A DNA stretch of 64,000 bases from Alteracholeplasma palmae J233. GTDB lineage: Bacteria > Bacillota_I > Bacilli_A > Acholeplasmatales > Acholeplasmataceae. Below the pieces are notes generated by a model. That model was not told the DNA's origin and ran no database searches. It was given only the letters and a program-made list of their open reading frames with translations. The stretch lies in assembly GCF_000968055.1 (NCBI RefSeq), contig NC_022538.1, positions 841,499 to 905,498 of the forward strand, given 5' to 3'. The position numbers were made by a program, and so were the translations under genes. This document shows, piece after piece, positions 16,764-25,165 of this stretch (positions are counted from its first letter, which is position 1; every line of letters begins with the position of its first letter).

Positions 16764-17303
16764 TTATTTATCTCCTTTATATATTAATATTTTTTTAATC
16801 TGAACTCGCTTAATTTTTAAACCCCAATTATCAGTTACTTCATCAAATTTCATAAAGTCTGATAACAAAATTAGGTTTCTATCTGATAAGACTGTTTTAA
16901 AATCTTTTTCACCAATACTTACTCTTAAGTAATGACTTACTAAAGAAGTAATTGGTTTTACGTTTCTATCATACCCATAGACATATTGTTTAGTGTCTGC
17001 AATTTGATAAATTACATCAAAATCTACATATACATGGACTTGATCGATTGTTAAAAAGTCATTATGTGTTTCCAATAACTGATCACTAACAGAAACTTTT
17101 TTTACGACTCTATCAACAAAGGGAAATAAGAAGTGAATCCCAGCTCTCCATGTTGTATGATAGACGCCTAGTCTTTCAATCACAACTTGTTGATTTTGTC
17201 TAACAATTTTAATACTTAAAACTAAAATCAGTAGTAACACAAATAAAACAATAGCAGAAGGGATAATATAAATTAATGTTTTATCATCAATGAATAGAGT
17301 CAT
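16764..17303 (-). CDS. Short SPFH-domain protein lacking the coiled coil
   Basis: 179 residues from the ATG at 17303, chosen because GAGGA lies 8 bases upstream. One membrane segment (about 12-34), then an SPFH domain very like its neighbour (VVIERLGVYHTTWRAGIHFL, FPFVDRVVKKVS). It stops after KIKRVQIKKILIYKGDK, just where the coiled coil of the downstream paralogue begins. No frameshift is evident, so it seems a real short form made by tandem duplication. It overlaps the NfeD gene by 17 bases and is followed one base later by the full-length SPFH gene. Confidence 0.85.
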   Translation of the reverse strand: MTLFIDDKTLIYIIPSAIVLFVLLLILVLSIKIVRQNQQVVIERLGVYHTTWRAGIHFLFPFVDRVVKKVSVSDQLLETHNDFLTIDQVHVYVDFDVIYQIADTKQYVYGYDRNVKPITSLVSHYLRVSIGEKDFKTVLSDRNLILLSDFMKFDEVTDNWGLKIKRVQIKKILIYKGDK

Positions 17304-17727
17304 TATCGATTTCCTCAACAATTAACTTTACACCTTCTACAGCTAAAATCTTAACTAAAGCATCTTCTTTGATCTCAGCATCAGAAATAGCAGTCCATAT
17401 AAGATGTTCAAATTTAACTAAACCACTATTATTTGGAGTAATTGTTTTTGTAACCACAGCTACTTTACCAATATAGGCATCAACATTTGTTTTAACTTCA
17501 TTTCGTTTGAAGTATTTTAATACAACAGGTCTTGTTAAGAATATAAGCACACATGAAATGATGAAGAACACAATAAGTTGGTAGTGCAGTGGAATATTTA
17601 CCATAGCAAGTATTAAAGAAGGAATTGCGGCTATCGCAAACCAAATTGATACTAGTTCTAAGGAAACAAACTCAAAAGTTACAGATAATACAAAAATACC
17701 TAGCCAAACCCATACCATTACATCCAT
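17287..17727 (-). CDS. NfeD-family membrane protein
   Basis: 146 residues: two to three N-terminal membrane segments (about 5-75) followed by a C-terminal OB-fold-like domain (about 85-140, starting AYIGKVAVVTKTITP). This is the short NfeD form without protease domain, which partners stomatin/flotillin proteins. It overlaps the upstream gene by one base and the first SPFH gene by 17 bases, so all are one operon. Confidence 0.88.
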   Translation of the reverse strand: MDVMVWVWLGIFVLSVTFEFVSLELVSIWFAIAAIPSLILAMVNIPLHYQLIVFFIISCVLIFLTRPVVLKYFKRNEVKTNVDAYIGKVAVVTKTITPNNSGLVKFEHLIWTAISDAEIKEDALVKILAVEGVKLIVEEIDNDSIH

Positions 17728-18104
17728 TAGATAATCTCCTCCTTTAAATTAATAACCAAAAAATTATTTTTTTCATCCCATGTTGAACTATATTTATTCC
17801 CAGTTTCAGCAAAAGTAAGCTCAAATTGTTCTGAAATTGTTTGTATAAAAGCCTTGTTAGTCACTCTGCTATAAGATGATTTAACCGTAATGTTATACCT
17901 AGATTGTTCAGGTATGTCACCACGTAAAGCAACAGCCTTGCTTAAAGGTTTTACAACAATAATAGATTTATCTTTATCAAAGCCCATCATGACTTGGTAA
18001 GCTGTTTCAAAATAGTAAGTTGCAGTTTTATTAAAGGTTATATTAGCGCTAGTGAGTGTTGCAACCGCAGCTTTTGGTGTCTCATTAAACCATTGAATAC
18101 TCAT
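17727..18104 (-). CDS. Protein of unknown function, first gene of the NfeD/SPFH operon
   Basis: 125 residues from the ATG at 18104; GAGGTG lies 8 bases upstream, and an in-frame GTG further up is inside that site. Soluble, no signal peptide. MSIQWFNETPKAAVATLTSA and a middle segment MGFDKDKSIIVVKPL suggest an alpha/beta fold. Not recognised. Operon position implies a link to membrane organisation. Confidence 0.65.
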   Translation of the reverse strand: MSIQWFNETPKAAVATLTSANITFNKTATYYFETAYQVMMGFDKDKSIIVVKPLSKAVALRGDIPEQSRYNITVKSSYSRVTNKAFIQTISEQFELTFAETGNKYSSTWDEKNNFLVINLKEEII

Positions 18105-18124
18105 ATATATCACCTCTTACTTTA

Positions 18125-18152
18125 ATTATATACTAAATTATTGCTATGTCAA
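18125..18152 (-). promoter_or_regulatory. Promoter of the NfeD/SPFH operon
   Basis: On the minus strand TTGACA (18152-18147) and TATAAT (18130-18125) are separated by 16 bp, about 20 bp upstream of the first start codon. Both hexamers are perfect consensus. Confidence 0.85.
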
Positions 18153-18212
18153 CAAAAATTATTTAAAATTATTTTTTATTATTAAAAAAGTTTAAAAACA
18201 TAAGCAAAGCTG

Positions 18213-18240
18213 TTGTAAAGAAAAAAAAGTATGGTATTAT
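18213..18240 (+). promoter_or_regulatory. Promoter of the TPP riboswitch-thiT unit
   Basis: TTGTAA (18213-18218) and TATTAT (18235-18240), spacer 16 bp, directly before the riboswitch. Confidence 0.6.
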
Positions 18241-18251
18241 ATTAGTGATCA

Positions 18252-18397
18252 ACTACGGGGAGCCTAACGGCTGAGAGGATTGAAAAATCGACCCGAGAAC
18301 CTGATCTGGGTTATACCAGCGGAGGGATAGATGATAAAAAAGCATAACTTTTTTAGCGCTATTTCTTTGTTCACCCAAAGAAATTTTTTATTTTTTT
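18252..18397 (+). promoter_or_regulatory. TPP (thiamine pyrophosphate) riboswitch with terminator
   Basis: The aptamer (about 18252-18332) shows the TPP consensus: CGGGGAGC, GGCTGAGAGG, ACCTGATCTGG, ATACCAGCG and AGGGA in order. A terminator follows: ATTTCTTTG (18361-18369) / CAAAGAAAT (18376-18384), then a long T-run to 18397. When TPP is bound the terminator should form and switch off thiT. Confidence 0.96.
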
Positions 18398-18413
18398 AGG
18401 AGGAAGAAAGAAA

Positions 18414-18980
18414 ATGAAACAAAAGGAATTAAAGAAACTGACTACTGGATCTATTTTAGCAGCGATTGCAGTAGTATTAGGAGTAATCATCAAATATACT
18501 CCAGGAATTAACTTAGAAATGCCAAACGGCGGAGCTGTATTTGGTATTTATATAGTGCCAGTCATTTTATCTGGAATGATACTAGGCTATAAATACGGTA
18601 TTCTAACAGGTCTAATTTATGGAGTTGTTAGTTGGCTTTTAGATGGCTATGTTATTCATTGGGGAAGTATTTTCTTTGATTATCTGATCCCATTTAGTTT
18701 GATGGGCTTTGCTGGTTCATTATTTTATGGCAAAGGTTTATCAAACTGGAAAAATATTGTATTTGCATTTTTAATAGCAGCAGTCTTTAGATGGATTATG
18801 CATGGTTTTAGTGGCGTATTATTTTTCCAACAATATGCAGGAGACTATAATCCATGGTTCTACTCATTTATCATTTATAATGCACCCTACGTATTTGCAG
18901 GGGCAACAATCAGTTTAGTAATTACACTTATCATTAGAAAACCTTTAGTAGATTTAACTAAAGAGTTACAATTAAATTAA
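18414..18980 (+). CDS. thiT: Thiamine ECF transporter S component ThiT
   Basis: 188 residues with six membrane segments, the standard S-component size. Family features include GVIIKYTPGINLEMPNGGAV near the N terminus and the tryptophan-rich GVVSWLLDG and PWFYSFIIYN segments that contact thiamine. Placement right after a TPP riboswitch fixes the substrate. It needs the shared EcfAA'T energising module, which is not in this window. AGGAGGAAGAAAGAAA precedes the start. Confidence 0.94.
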   Translation: MKQKELKKLTTGSILAAIAVVLGVIIKYTPGINLEMPNGGAVFGIYIVPVILSGMILGYKYGILTGLIYGVVSWLLDGYVIHWGSIFFDYLIPFSLMGFAGSLFYGKGLSNWKNIVFAFLIAAVFRWIMHGFSGVLFFQQYAGDYNPWFYSFIIYNAPYVFAGATISLVITLIIRKPLVDLTKELQLN

Positions 18981-18981
18981 A

Positions 18982-19009
18982 AAACAGTATTAAAAATTAA
19001 ATACTGTTT
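18982..19009 (-). terminator. Terminator of recU (also at the end of thiT)
   Basis: AAACAGTATT (18982-18991) and AATACTGTTT (19000-19009) pair perfectly. On the minus strand the stem is followed by a T-run, so it mainly serves recU, whose stop codon lies in the hairpin. Confidence 0.8.
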
Positions 19010-19562
19010 GAATCACTTTAAGATAGTCTAATCTAGGCTGGTAACTAAAATGAATTTGATGGAGATTATCTTTAAAATAAGCATAAGGGATGGATTTTCG
19101 TCCCTTTTCTTTATATTGATTTTCCCATAAAGGCATGAGTAAATGAATAGGTAAAATATAATACTCATTATAAGGCTTAAAATGAATGATGAAAAAAGCA
19201 ATACCGTTTTGTTTTTCTACACTAGTTAAATGGCTTATTTGATGGGGATGAATATTTTTCAATGGAAAAGAAGTTGTTGAATTCGTTTCTTTAGCATCAA
19301 AATCTATATATTTGCCTTTAAAGACACCGTTGTAATCGGTTGTAGAAGGGGTTTTATAATAAGCTTCAGTAATCTTTGCTTTATTTCTAGCAGGATAACT
19401 AACGTTTACTACCTGAATTGGAGTAGGTTTTTTGTGAATGACGGCAATACCACTATCTAAATAGTACCGATTTGTAGCATCTATGTCAGATTCTAAAGTC
19501 ATACCTAAGTTGGCTTTATTAACCTCTTTTTGAAAGGATTTCTTTTTGTTTGGATAATTCAT
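18990..19562 (-). CDS. recU: Holliday junction resolvase RecU
   Basis: 190 residues from the ATG at 19562, which has AAAGGTGG 8 bases upstream. RecU cuts four-way DNA junctions in recombination and chromosome segregation in Firmicutes. Motifs: MNYPNKKKSFQKEVNKAN, SDIDATNRYY, the TPIQVV segment, DYNGVFKGKYIDFDAKET with the nuclease Asp/Glu-x-Lys, and FPLKNIHPHQISHL. It converges on thiT and is divergent from the RNase J gene. Confidence 0.93.
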   Translation of the reverse strand: MNYPNKKKSFQKEVNKANLGMTLESDIDATNRYYLDSGIAVIHKKPTPIQVVNVSYPARNKAKITEAYYKTPSTTDYNGVFKGKYIDFDAKETNSTTSFPLKNIHPHQISHLTSVEKQNGIAFFIIHFKPYNEYYILPIHLLMPLWENQYKEKGRKSIPYAYFKDNLHQIHFSYQPRLDYLKVIQTVFNF

Positions 19563-19689
19563 CTCAAATACCACCTTTATTTAAACTAATTATAGCATAA
19601 TTATGATTGAAAAATAGGAAATCTAGAAAAAATATGATATAATGTTTTATGATATATAACTCGATACTTAACATAAGGAGATGAATAGC

Positions 19690-21369
19690 ATGAGTGAAAT
19701 ACGTATTTTTGCCTTGGGTGGACTTGGCGAAAATGGAAAGAATATGTATGTTGTTGATGTAGACAAACAATACTTTATTCTTGACGCAGGATTAAAATAC
19801 CCATCAAATGATATGCATGGGGTAGATGAAATTATTCCTAATTATAAAATGTTAATACCAATAAAAGATCGCATTAAAGGATTTTTCATGTCACATGCCC
19901 ATGAAGATCATATAGGAGCTTTACCACATATGATTAAGGAACTTAATGTTCCAGTTTATGCAACAAACTTTACAATGCAAATTATAAAAGATAATTTAAA
20001 AGATAAAGATTTAGACTTAAATGAATTCAAATTAAATACTGTTACACAAGATAGTATTATTAAATTTGATAATGTTAAAGTGACATTCTTTAATACAACG
20101 CACTCAATACCAGAATCTGTAGGTGTTGCTATCCATACAATGGATGGATCAATTGTTTATACTAGTGATTTTACTTTTATTCAACAAGGTGATAGTAAGT
20201 ACCAAACTGACTTTAAGAAAATAAATGAAATTGCAAATAAAAAAGTCTTAGCATTGTTAACAGAATCAGTAGGTTCAACATTAACACAAGATAGTGGTAT
20301 TGGACAAGCATTAATCCATAAAATTAATAGTGTCTATGCCAATGCCTCAGGAAGAATTATTGTCTCGTTATTTTCATCTGACTTACTTAAAATTCAAAGA
20401 ATCATTGATATTTCATTAGCACATAAAAAGAAAATCGCAATTATCGGAAGACGCGCTCAAAGAATAGTTGATATCGCTATTGAAAATGGGTATTTAGATA
20501 TTCCAAAAGAAGCTTTAACTAACTTAAGATATATTGATGAAAAGAATAAAAATGATGATAACAACTTAGTTGCACTTGTAACAGGAAGTAGACATGAACC
20601 TTTCTATATGTTACAAAGAATGTGCAAAAAAGCAGATAGACTGATTCATATTAATGAAAATGATACAGTTTTATTAATGACTGCACCAGTTCCAGGAACT
20701 GAAAAAATGGCTGCACGCACCCTAGATGTTCTATCTCGCAGTGATGCAAATGTTACAGTAATTGATAAAAGATTATTATCTTCTTCACATGCTACAGGAG
20801 AAGAAATAAAAATGATGATTAATTTGTTAAGACCAACATATATTATTCCAACTATTGGTGAATATAGACATCAATATGGTGTCCGTAATTTAGCTAAAGA
20901 TTTAGGATATACTCATGACAATGTCTTTTTATTAGATAATGGGGATAGTTTCAATTATAAAACAGGTAAAGAAGCTTACATAGCTAAAAAAGATATTCCT
21001 AATGTAGGAGAAATATTAATTGATGGAACACCGGTTGTAGATGGTAACGATCAAGTGATAAAAGACCGTGAACTATTAGCAGCAGAAGGTGTTATTATGA
21101 TAGTTGCAAACGTTAATCCTAAAACTAAAAAAATCTTAGGTGAACCAGAAATTATTAGTAAAGGATTCATCTATGTTAAAGAATCAGAAGAATTATTAAA
21201 TCAAGTTAAATTGATATTTACTGAAACAAGTAAAGAATACTTAAAACAAAAATATATTAACTGGAATGATTACAAACAAGGCTTACGTGAAAGTATAAGT
21301 AAATTCCTATACCAAGAAACTAGAAGAAAACCTATTATGATACCAGTTTTAATATCAACAGAAGCTTAA
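19690..21369 (+). CDS. Ribonuclease J
   Basis: 559 residues from the ATG at 19690, chosen because AAGGAG lies nine bases upstream; an ATG at 19681 directly abuts that site. RNase J is a zinc-dependent 5'-3' exonuclease/endonuclease of mRNA decay and rRNA maturation. The beta-lactamase core has SHAHEDHIGALPH (HxHxDH at 69-74) and TSDFTF. The beta-CASP region ends with SSSHATGEE and the C-terminal part has PTIGEYRHQYG. Whether it is the J1 or J2 paralogue cannot be told from this window. Confidence 0.93.
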   Translation: MSEIRIFALGGLGENGKNMYVVDVDKQYFILDAGLKYPSNDMHGVDEIIPNYKMLIPIKDRIKGFFMSHAHEDHIGALPHMIKELNVPVYATNFTMQIIKDNLKDKDLDLNEFKLNTVTQDSIIKFDNVKVTFFNTTHSIPESVGVAIHTMDGSIVYTSDFTFIQQGDSKYQTDFKKINEIANKKVLALLTESVGSTLTQDSGIGQALIHKINSVYANASGRIIVSLFSSDLLKIQRIIDISLAHKKKIAIIGRRAQRIVDIAIENGYLDIPKEALTNLRYIDEKNKNDDNNLVALVTGSRHEPFYMLQRMCKKADRLIHINENDTVLLMTAPVPGTEKMAARTLDVLSRSDANVTVIDKRLLSSSHATGEEIKMMINLLRPTYIIPTIGEYRHQYGVRNLAKDLGYTHDNVFLLDNGDSFNYKTGKEAYIAKKDIPNVGEILIDGTPVVDGNDQVIKDRELLAAEGVIMIVANVNPKTKKILGEPEIISKGFIYVKESEELLNQVKLIFTETSKEYLKQKYINWNDYKQGLRESISKFLYQETRRKPIMIPVLISTEA

Positions 21370-21413
21370 AAAAGGTTAAATCGTTAACCTTTTTATTTGA
21401 AAGGATGTAAGAA

Positions 21414-23000
21414 ATGATACAAGCAAGTAATATTTCATTAGGACATGGAAAAGATGTTTTATTTGAAGATGTTAATATTAGATTTACAGCAGAAAATTGT
21501 TATGGATTAATTGGCGCTAATGGAGCAGGTAAATCAACCTTCTTAAAAATTTTAGCTAAAGAATTAGAACCAACTACAGGAGAAATTATTGTTGATAAAG
21601 GAAAAAGAATTTCCTTTTTAAAACAAGATCACTTTGCTTATAATGAATATTCTGTTTTAGATACAGTAATTATGGGAAATAAAGAATTATATAAAGTTAT
21701 GAAAGAAAAAGATGAACTTTATATGAAAGAAGAGTTTACCGATGAAGACGGTATTAAAGCAGGAGAATTAGAAGCTTTATTTGCTGAAATGGATGGGTGG
21801 AATTCAGAAAGTGATGCTGCTATCCTTTTAAGCGGTTTAGGTGTTTCATACGACAAGCATGACTTGATTATGAAAGATCTAGACAGTGTGGATAAAGTTA
21901 AGGTTTTATTAGCGCAAAGTTTATTTGGAAATCCTGATATTCTATTATTAGACGAACCAACAAACCACTTAGACCAAAACGCAATCGTTTGGTTAGAAGA
22001 GTTTTTAATTAACTTTAAAAATACAATTATTGTTGTATCACACGATAGACATTTTATTAATAAAGTATGTACACATATTGCGGATATTGACTATGGTAAA
22101 ATCCAAATATTTACTGGTAACTATGATTTTTGGTATGAATCAAGTCAATTGATCTTAAAACAACAAAAAGATTCTAATAAGAAAAAAGAAGAAAAAGTTA
22201 AAGAATTACAAGACTTTGTGGCAAGATTTAGTGCCAATGCTTCAAAATCTAAACAAGCAACTTCAAGAAAGAAATTATTAGAAAAAATCACTATTGATGA
22301 ATTAAAACCTTCAAACAGAAAATATCCTTTTATTGAATTTAAACCAGAAAGAGAAATTGGACAAGAAGTTTTAGTAGTTGATAAACTATCTAAAACAATT
22401 GATGGTGTTAAAGTTTTAGATAATGTATCATTCATTCTTAGTAGAACTGATAAAGTAGCATTAGTAGGGCCAAATGAACTTGCTAAGACAACTTTATTTG
22501 ATATTATATCTGGTAAAATTGAGCCAGATAGTGGTACTTTTAAATGGGGAGTAACTACTAAATTCTCATATTTTATAAAAGATCATAATTATGAATTTGA
22601 AAACAATCTTAATATCTTTGATTGGTTGATGCAATATTCAAAAACAGATGAAATTGCTTATGTAAGAGGCTTCTTAGGTAGAATGCTATTTAGTGGTGAT
22701 GATGTTACTAAGAAGGTTAGAATCTTATCTGGTGGAGAAAAAGTAAGATGTATGCTGTCTAAGATGATGATGGCTGAGGCAAACGTTCTTTTATTAGATG
22801 AACCAACAAACCACTTAGATATGGAATCTATTACTGCACTTAATAACAGTTTAGAGAAATTTAACGGAGTAATTATATTTACTTCACAAGATCATCAATT
22901 AGTTGATACTACAGCTAATAAACTGATTGAGATTAATAAAGATGGTACGATAAAAGAGTATATGATGAATTACGAAGAATACTTAAAACTAGAAAAATAA
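21414..23000 (+). CDS. ABC-F family ATPase (YkpA/YbiT-like)
   Basis: 528 residues, two ABC ATPase domains and no membrane segments, so a ribosome-associated ABC-F protein rather than a transporter. Domain 1 has Walker A GANGAGKST (34-42) and LLDEPTNHLD, but its signature is LDSVDKVKVLLAQ rather than LSGGQ. A charged linker (about 240-295) follows. Domain 2 has a degenerate Walker A, GPNELAKTT, an intact LSGGEKVR signature and LLDEPTNHLD. One composite ATP site therefore looks normal and the other degenerate. Possible roles are translation-factor activity or antibiotic protection. A terminator follows. Confidence 0.92.
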   Translation: MIQASNISLGHGKDVLFEDVNIRFTAENCYGLIGANGAGKSTFLKILAKELEPTTGEIIVDKGKRISFLKQDHFAYNEYSVLDTVIMGNKELYKVMKEKDELYMKEEFTDEDGIKAGELEALFAEMDGWNSESDAAILLSGLGVSYDKHDLIMKDLDSVDKVKVLLAQSLFGNPDILLLDEPTNHLDQNAIVWLEEFLINFKNTIIVVSHDRHFINKVCTHIADIDYGKIQIFTGNYDFWYESSQLILKQQKDSNKKKEEKVKELQDFVARFSANASKSKQATSRKKLLEKITIDELKPSNRKYPFIEFKPEREIGQEVLVVDKLSKTIDGVKVLDNVSFILSRTDKVALVGPNELAKTTLFDIISGKIEPDSGTFKWGVTTKFSYFIKDHNYEFENNLNIFDWLMQYSKTDEIAYVRGFLGRMLFSGDDVTKKVRILSGGEKVRCMLSKMMMAEANVLLLDEPTNHLDMESITALNNSLEKFNGVIIFTSQDHQLVDTTANKLIEINKDGTIKEYMMNYEEYLKLEK

Positions 23001-23013
23001 GATGATATGAAAT

Positions 23014-23047
23014 GCTCTTAGAAAATTTGAAAACTAAGAGCTTTTTT
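23014..23047 (+). terminator. Intrinsic terminator after the ABC-F gene
   Basis: GCTCTTAG (23014-23021) / CTAAGAGC (23034-23041), 12-base loop, then six Ts. Confidence 0.9.
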
Positions 23048-23052
23048 ATATT

Positions 23053-23081
23053 TTGACAAAATAACAATGATAGGATATACT
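23053..23081 (+). promoter_or_regulatory. Promoter of the SDR gene
   Basis: TTGACA (23053-23058) and TATACT (23076-23081) with a 17 bp spacer, about 30 bp before the start codon. Confidence 0.75.
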
Positions 23082-23115
23082 ATCAACTAAACTACTAAAC
23101 ACAATGGAGTAATTT

Positions 23116-23934
23116 ATGCATAAAAAAACAATCTTAATTACAGGCTGTACCAATGGAATAGGTAAAGAACTTACATATTTTTTAAATCAAGAAACTTATC
23201 ATATTCTTCTAATTGGAAGAAATAAGAAATTACTTACAGCATTAAAAAATGAGTTATTAGAAAAAAATCCGAATAATCAAGTAGATGACTATATCTGCGA
23301 TTTTACTGATTTAAAAGAAGTAGAAAAAACAGTTTCTAAAATAAAAGAAGAACATCAAATCATTGATATCATAGTTCATAATGCAGGTGCCCTTGCCAGT
23401 AAAAAAGGTGTAGTAACAAATGATAAAATCCCTTTTACTCTAGCAGTTAATTATTACGCTCCTAAGATTATCACAGAAGGGCTCATAGAAAATTTACTAA
23501 AGTCTGAAAATCCAGTTATTTTTCATACAACAAGTCTAACAGTTAAGAATATTCATATTAATGATTTAGAAAAAATTAATACATATAGAAGAATTAAAGC
23601 TTACGGAACAAGTAAAACATGTTTCTATTTATATTTAGAAAAACTATTTTATGAAAATAATCAACTTAATGTAATTATGTTTGATCCTAGAATTGTTTAT
23701 ACTAACGCTGTTAAAAACATGATGCCTAAAGGTTTAAAATGGTTAAGTTTTTTGTCTAAAATTATTGCAAGACCGGCAACTAAAGTTGCTTATAAAGCAA
23801 ACAGGGTATTAAAAGAAAATGAAAATGGATTTAATCATTATAAACTAGAGAAGAAAAAAGCATTTGAACTCAATTTAAGTAACGAACATAAAACGCAGAT
23901 TATCCAAAAATTAGAAGAAGTAAAGTACTTATAG
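23116..23934 (+). CDS. Short-chain dehydrogenase/reductase
   Basis: 272 residues with a Rossmann start ILITGCTNGIG (TGxxxGIG), IVHNAG, and YGTSK carrying the catalytic Tyr and Lys. An NAD(P)-dependent oxidoreductase of unknown substrate; the long C-terminal part resembles SDRs acting on larger or lipid-like substrates, but that is weak. Single-gene unit between a promoter and a terminator. A weak AATGGAG site precedes the ATG. Confidence 0.88.
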   Translation: MHKKTILITGCTNGIGKELTYFLNQETYHILLIGRNKKLLTALKNELLEKNPNNQVDDYICDFTDLKEVEKTVSKIKEEHQIIDIIVHNAGALASKKGVVTNDKIPFTLAVNYYAPKIITEGLIENLLKSENPVIFHTTSLTVKNIHINDLEKINTYRRIKAYGTSKTCFYLYLEKLFYENNQLNVIMFDPRIVYTNAVKNMMPKGLKWLSFLSKIIARPATKVAYKANRVLKENENGFNHYKLEKKKAFELNLSNEHKTQIIQKLEEVKYL

Positions 23935-23945
23935 TAAACTAGATA

Positions 23946-23977
23946 AAAAAGAACAGACTCAAATATCTGTTCTTTTT
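23946..23977. terminator. Bidirectional terminator between convergent genes
   Basis: AAAAAGAACAGA (23946-23957) pairs with TCTGTTCTTTTT (23966-23977). A-rich and T-rich flanks let it serve both the SDR gene and the GH105 gene on the minus strand. Confidence 0.88.
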
Positions 23978-23999
23978 CATTATAATGAAATTATTACTA

Positions 24000-25118
24000 T
24001 TATTTTAGTCTTAGGTATTCAGAATAAACCATCAAAAGAGGTGCTATACCTTTAGGGTTATTTTCTACAATGGGTTCATTTACATAAGACTCAACACTCC
24101 CATCTTTATTAGATGATTTAGTTGTTCCTAAGCTGGCAGTTAAACAAATATCTTTTACGATAAGTTTGTGATTAATAAAATCTATTTTATAATCTAGCAA
24201 CCCTTTAAAAATAGAAATTCCTATCTTTTCATACGCGTTATCTAGTAGTCCTAATCTAACACCTTTTAAAATACTATATGAAATTAAAGCACTACCGCTT
24301 GTTTCAAGGTAATTACCAACGCTATCTTTCTTATCAACAACTTGATAAAATAAGTTTGTCTTATTATCTTTATATACTAAAACAGCATCGATAAGTTCTT
24401 TTAAATACACTCCTAATAAATTGAAATCATCTGATTTTTTTTCAAAATAAGAGGCAGTATCTACTAAAGCAGCAACGTGCCAGCCTATAGAACGAAGCCA
24501 GAAGTTGCTTGATAGGCCAGTTTCTTTATCAGACCAAAAGACCACTTTAGATTCATCATAGCCATGATAATATAGGTTATTTTTAGCCTTTAGAAATCTT
24601 CTTACTTCACTAAATTGATGGATAATATCATTATTTTTATCTAACTCTTGATATAAACGGTTGTATCTAGCGTAAAACGGATGTGTCATATATAATCCAT
24701 CTAACCATACTTGATTTAAAAAATTCTTGTTATGCCAAAATATGCCAGTTTGAGTTCTAGGATGAGAGTTTAATTGAGTTTTAGTCTGTTTAATAGCTAA
24801 AAGATATTTATCATCCTTTGTATATTCGTATAAGTCGAAAAGAATTCTACTTTCTGAGACATCATCGGCACTATAATTCTTTGGATCATAACCTTTAATA
24901 GTGCCGTCTTTTAAGACATACTGATCCGTAAAAGCTATAACATAATTGATAATTTCTTTTTCTTTTGTAACATCGTAGATAAAGAGAAGTGCTGTTAGCA
25001 TACAACCATCAATATAGTTCCAATTTGGGTTTAATTTTCCTTCATTCCAAATAGGTTCTTTGGGATTAGAAGTAATAATTTCTTTATAATATAATTGAAT
25101 ATGTTCTAAATGTTTCAT
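24000..25118 (-). CDS. GH88/GH105 family glycoside hydrolase (unsaturated rhamnogalacturonyl hydrolase-like), copy 2
   Basis: 372 residues, no signal peptide, so cytoplasmic. Motifs shared with GH105: WNYIDGCMLTALL, DDVSESRILFDLYEYT, HPRTQTGIFWHN, QVWLDGLYMTHPFYARY (with the candidate catalytic Asp) and NFWLRSIGWH. These enzymes remove the unsaturated galacturonosyl residue left on pectin fragments by lyases. It lies 47 bases after a paralogue on the same strand. A rhamnogalacturonan acetylesterase gene at 30794 points to the same substrate. Substrate is inferred from family. Confidence 0.88.
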   Translation of the reverse strand: MKHLEHIQLYYKEIITSNPKEPIWNEGKLNPNWNYIDGCMLTALLFIYDVTKEKEIINYVIAFTDQYVLKDGTIKGYDPKNYSADDVSESRILFDLYEYTKDDKYLLAIKQTKTQLNSHPRTQTGIFWHNKNFLNQVWLDGLYMTHPFYARYNRLYQELDKNNDIIHQFSEVRRFLKAKNNLYYHGYDESKVVFWSDKETGLSSNFWLRSIGWHVAALVDTASYFEKKSDDFNLLGVYLKELIDAVLVYKDNKTNLFYQVVDKKDSVGNYLETSGSALISYSILKGVRLGLLDNAYEKIGISIFKGLLDYKIDFINHKLIVKDICLTASLGTTKSSNKDGSVESYVNEPIVENNPKGIAPLLMVYSEYLRLK

Positions 25119-25165
25119 AATATAATCATACCTACTTTCAAAAAAATAAGCTCCCTAAAGAGCTT

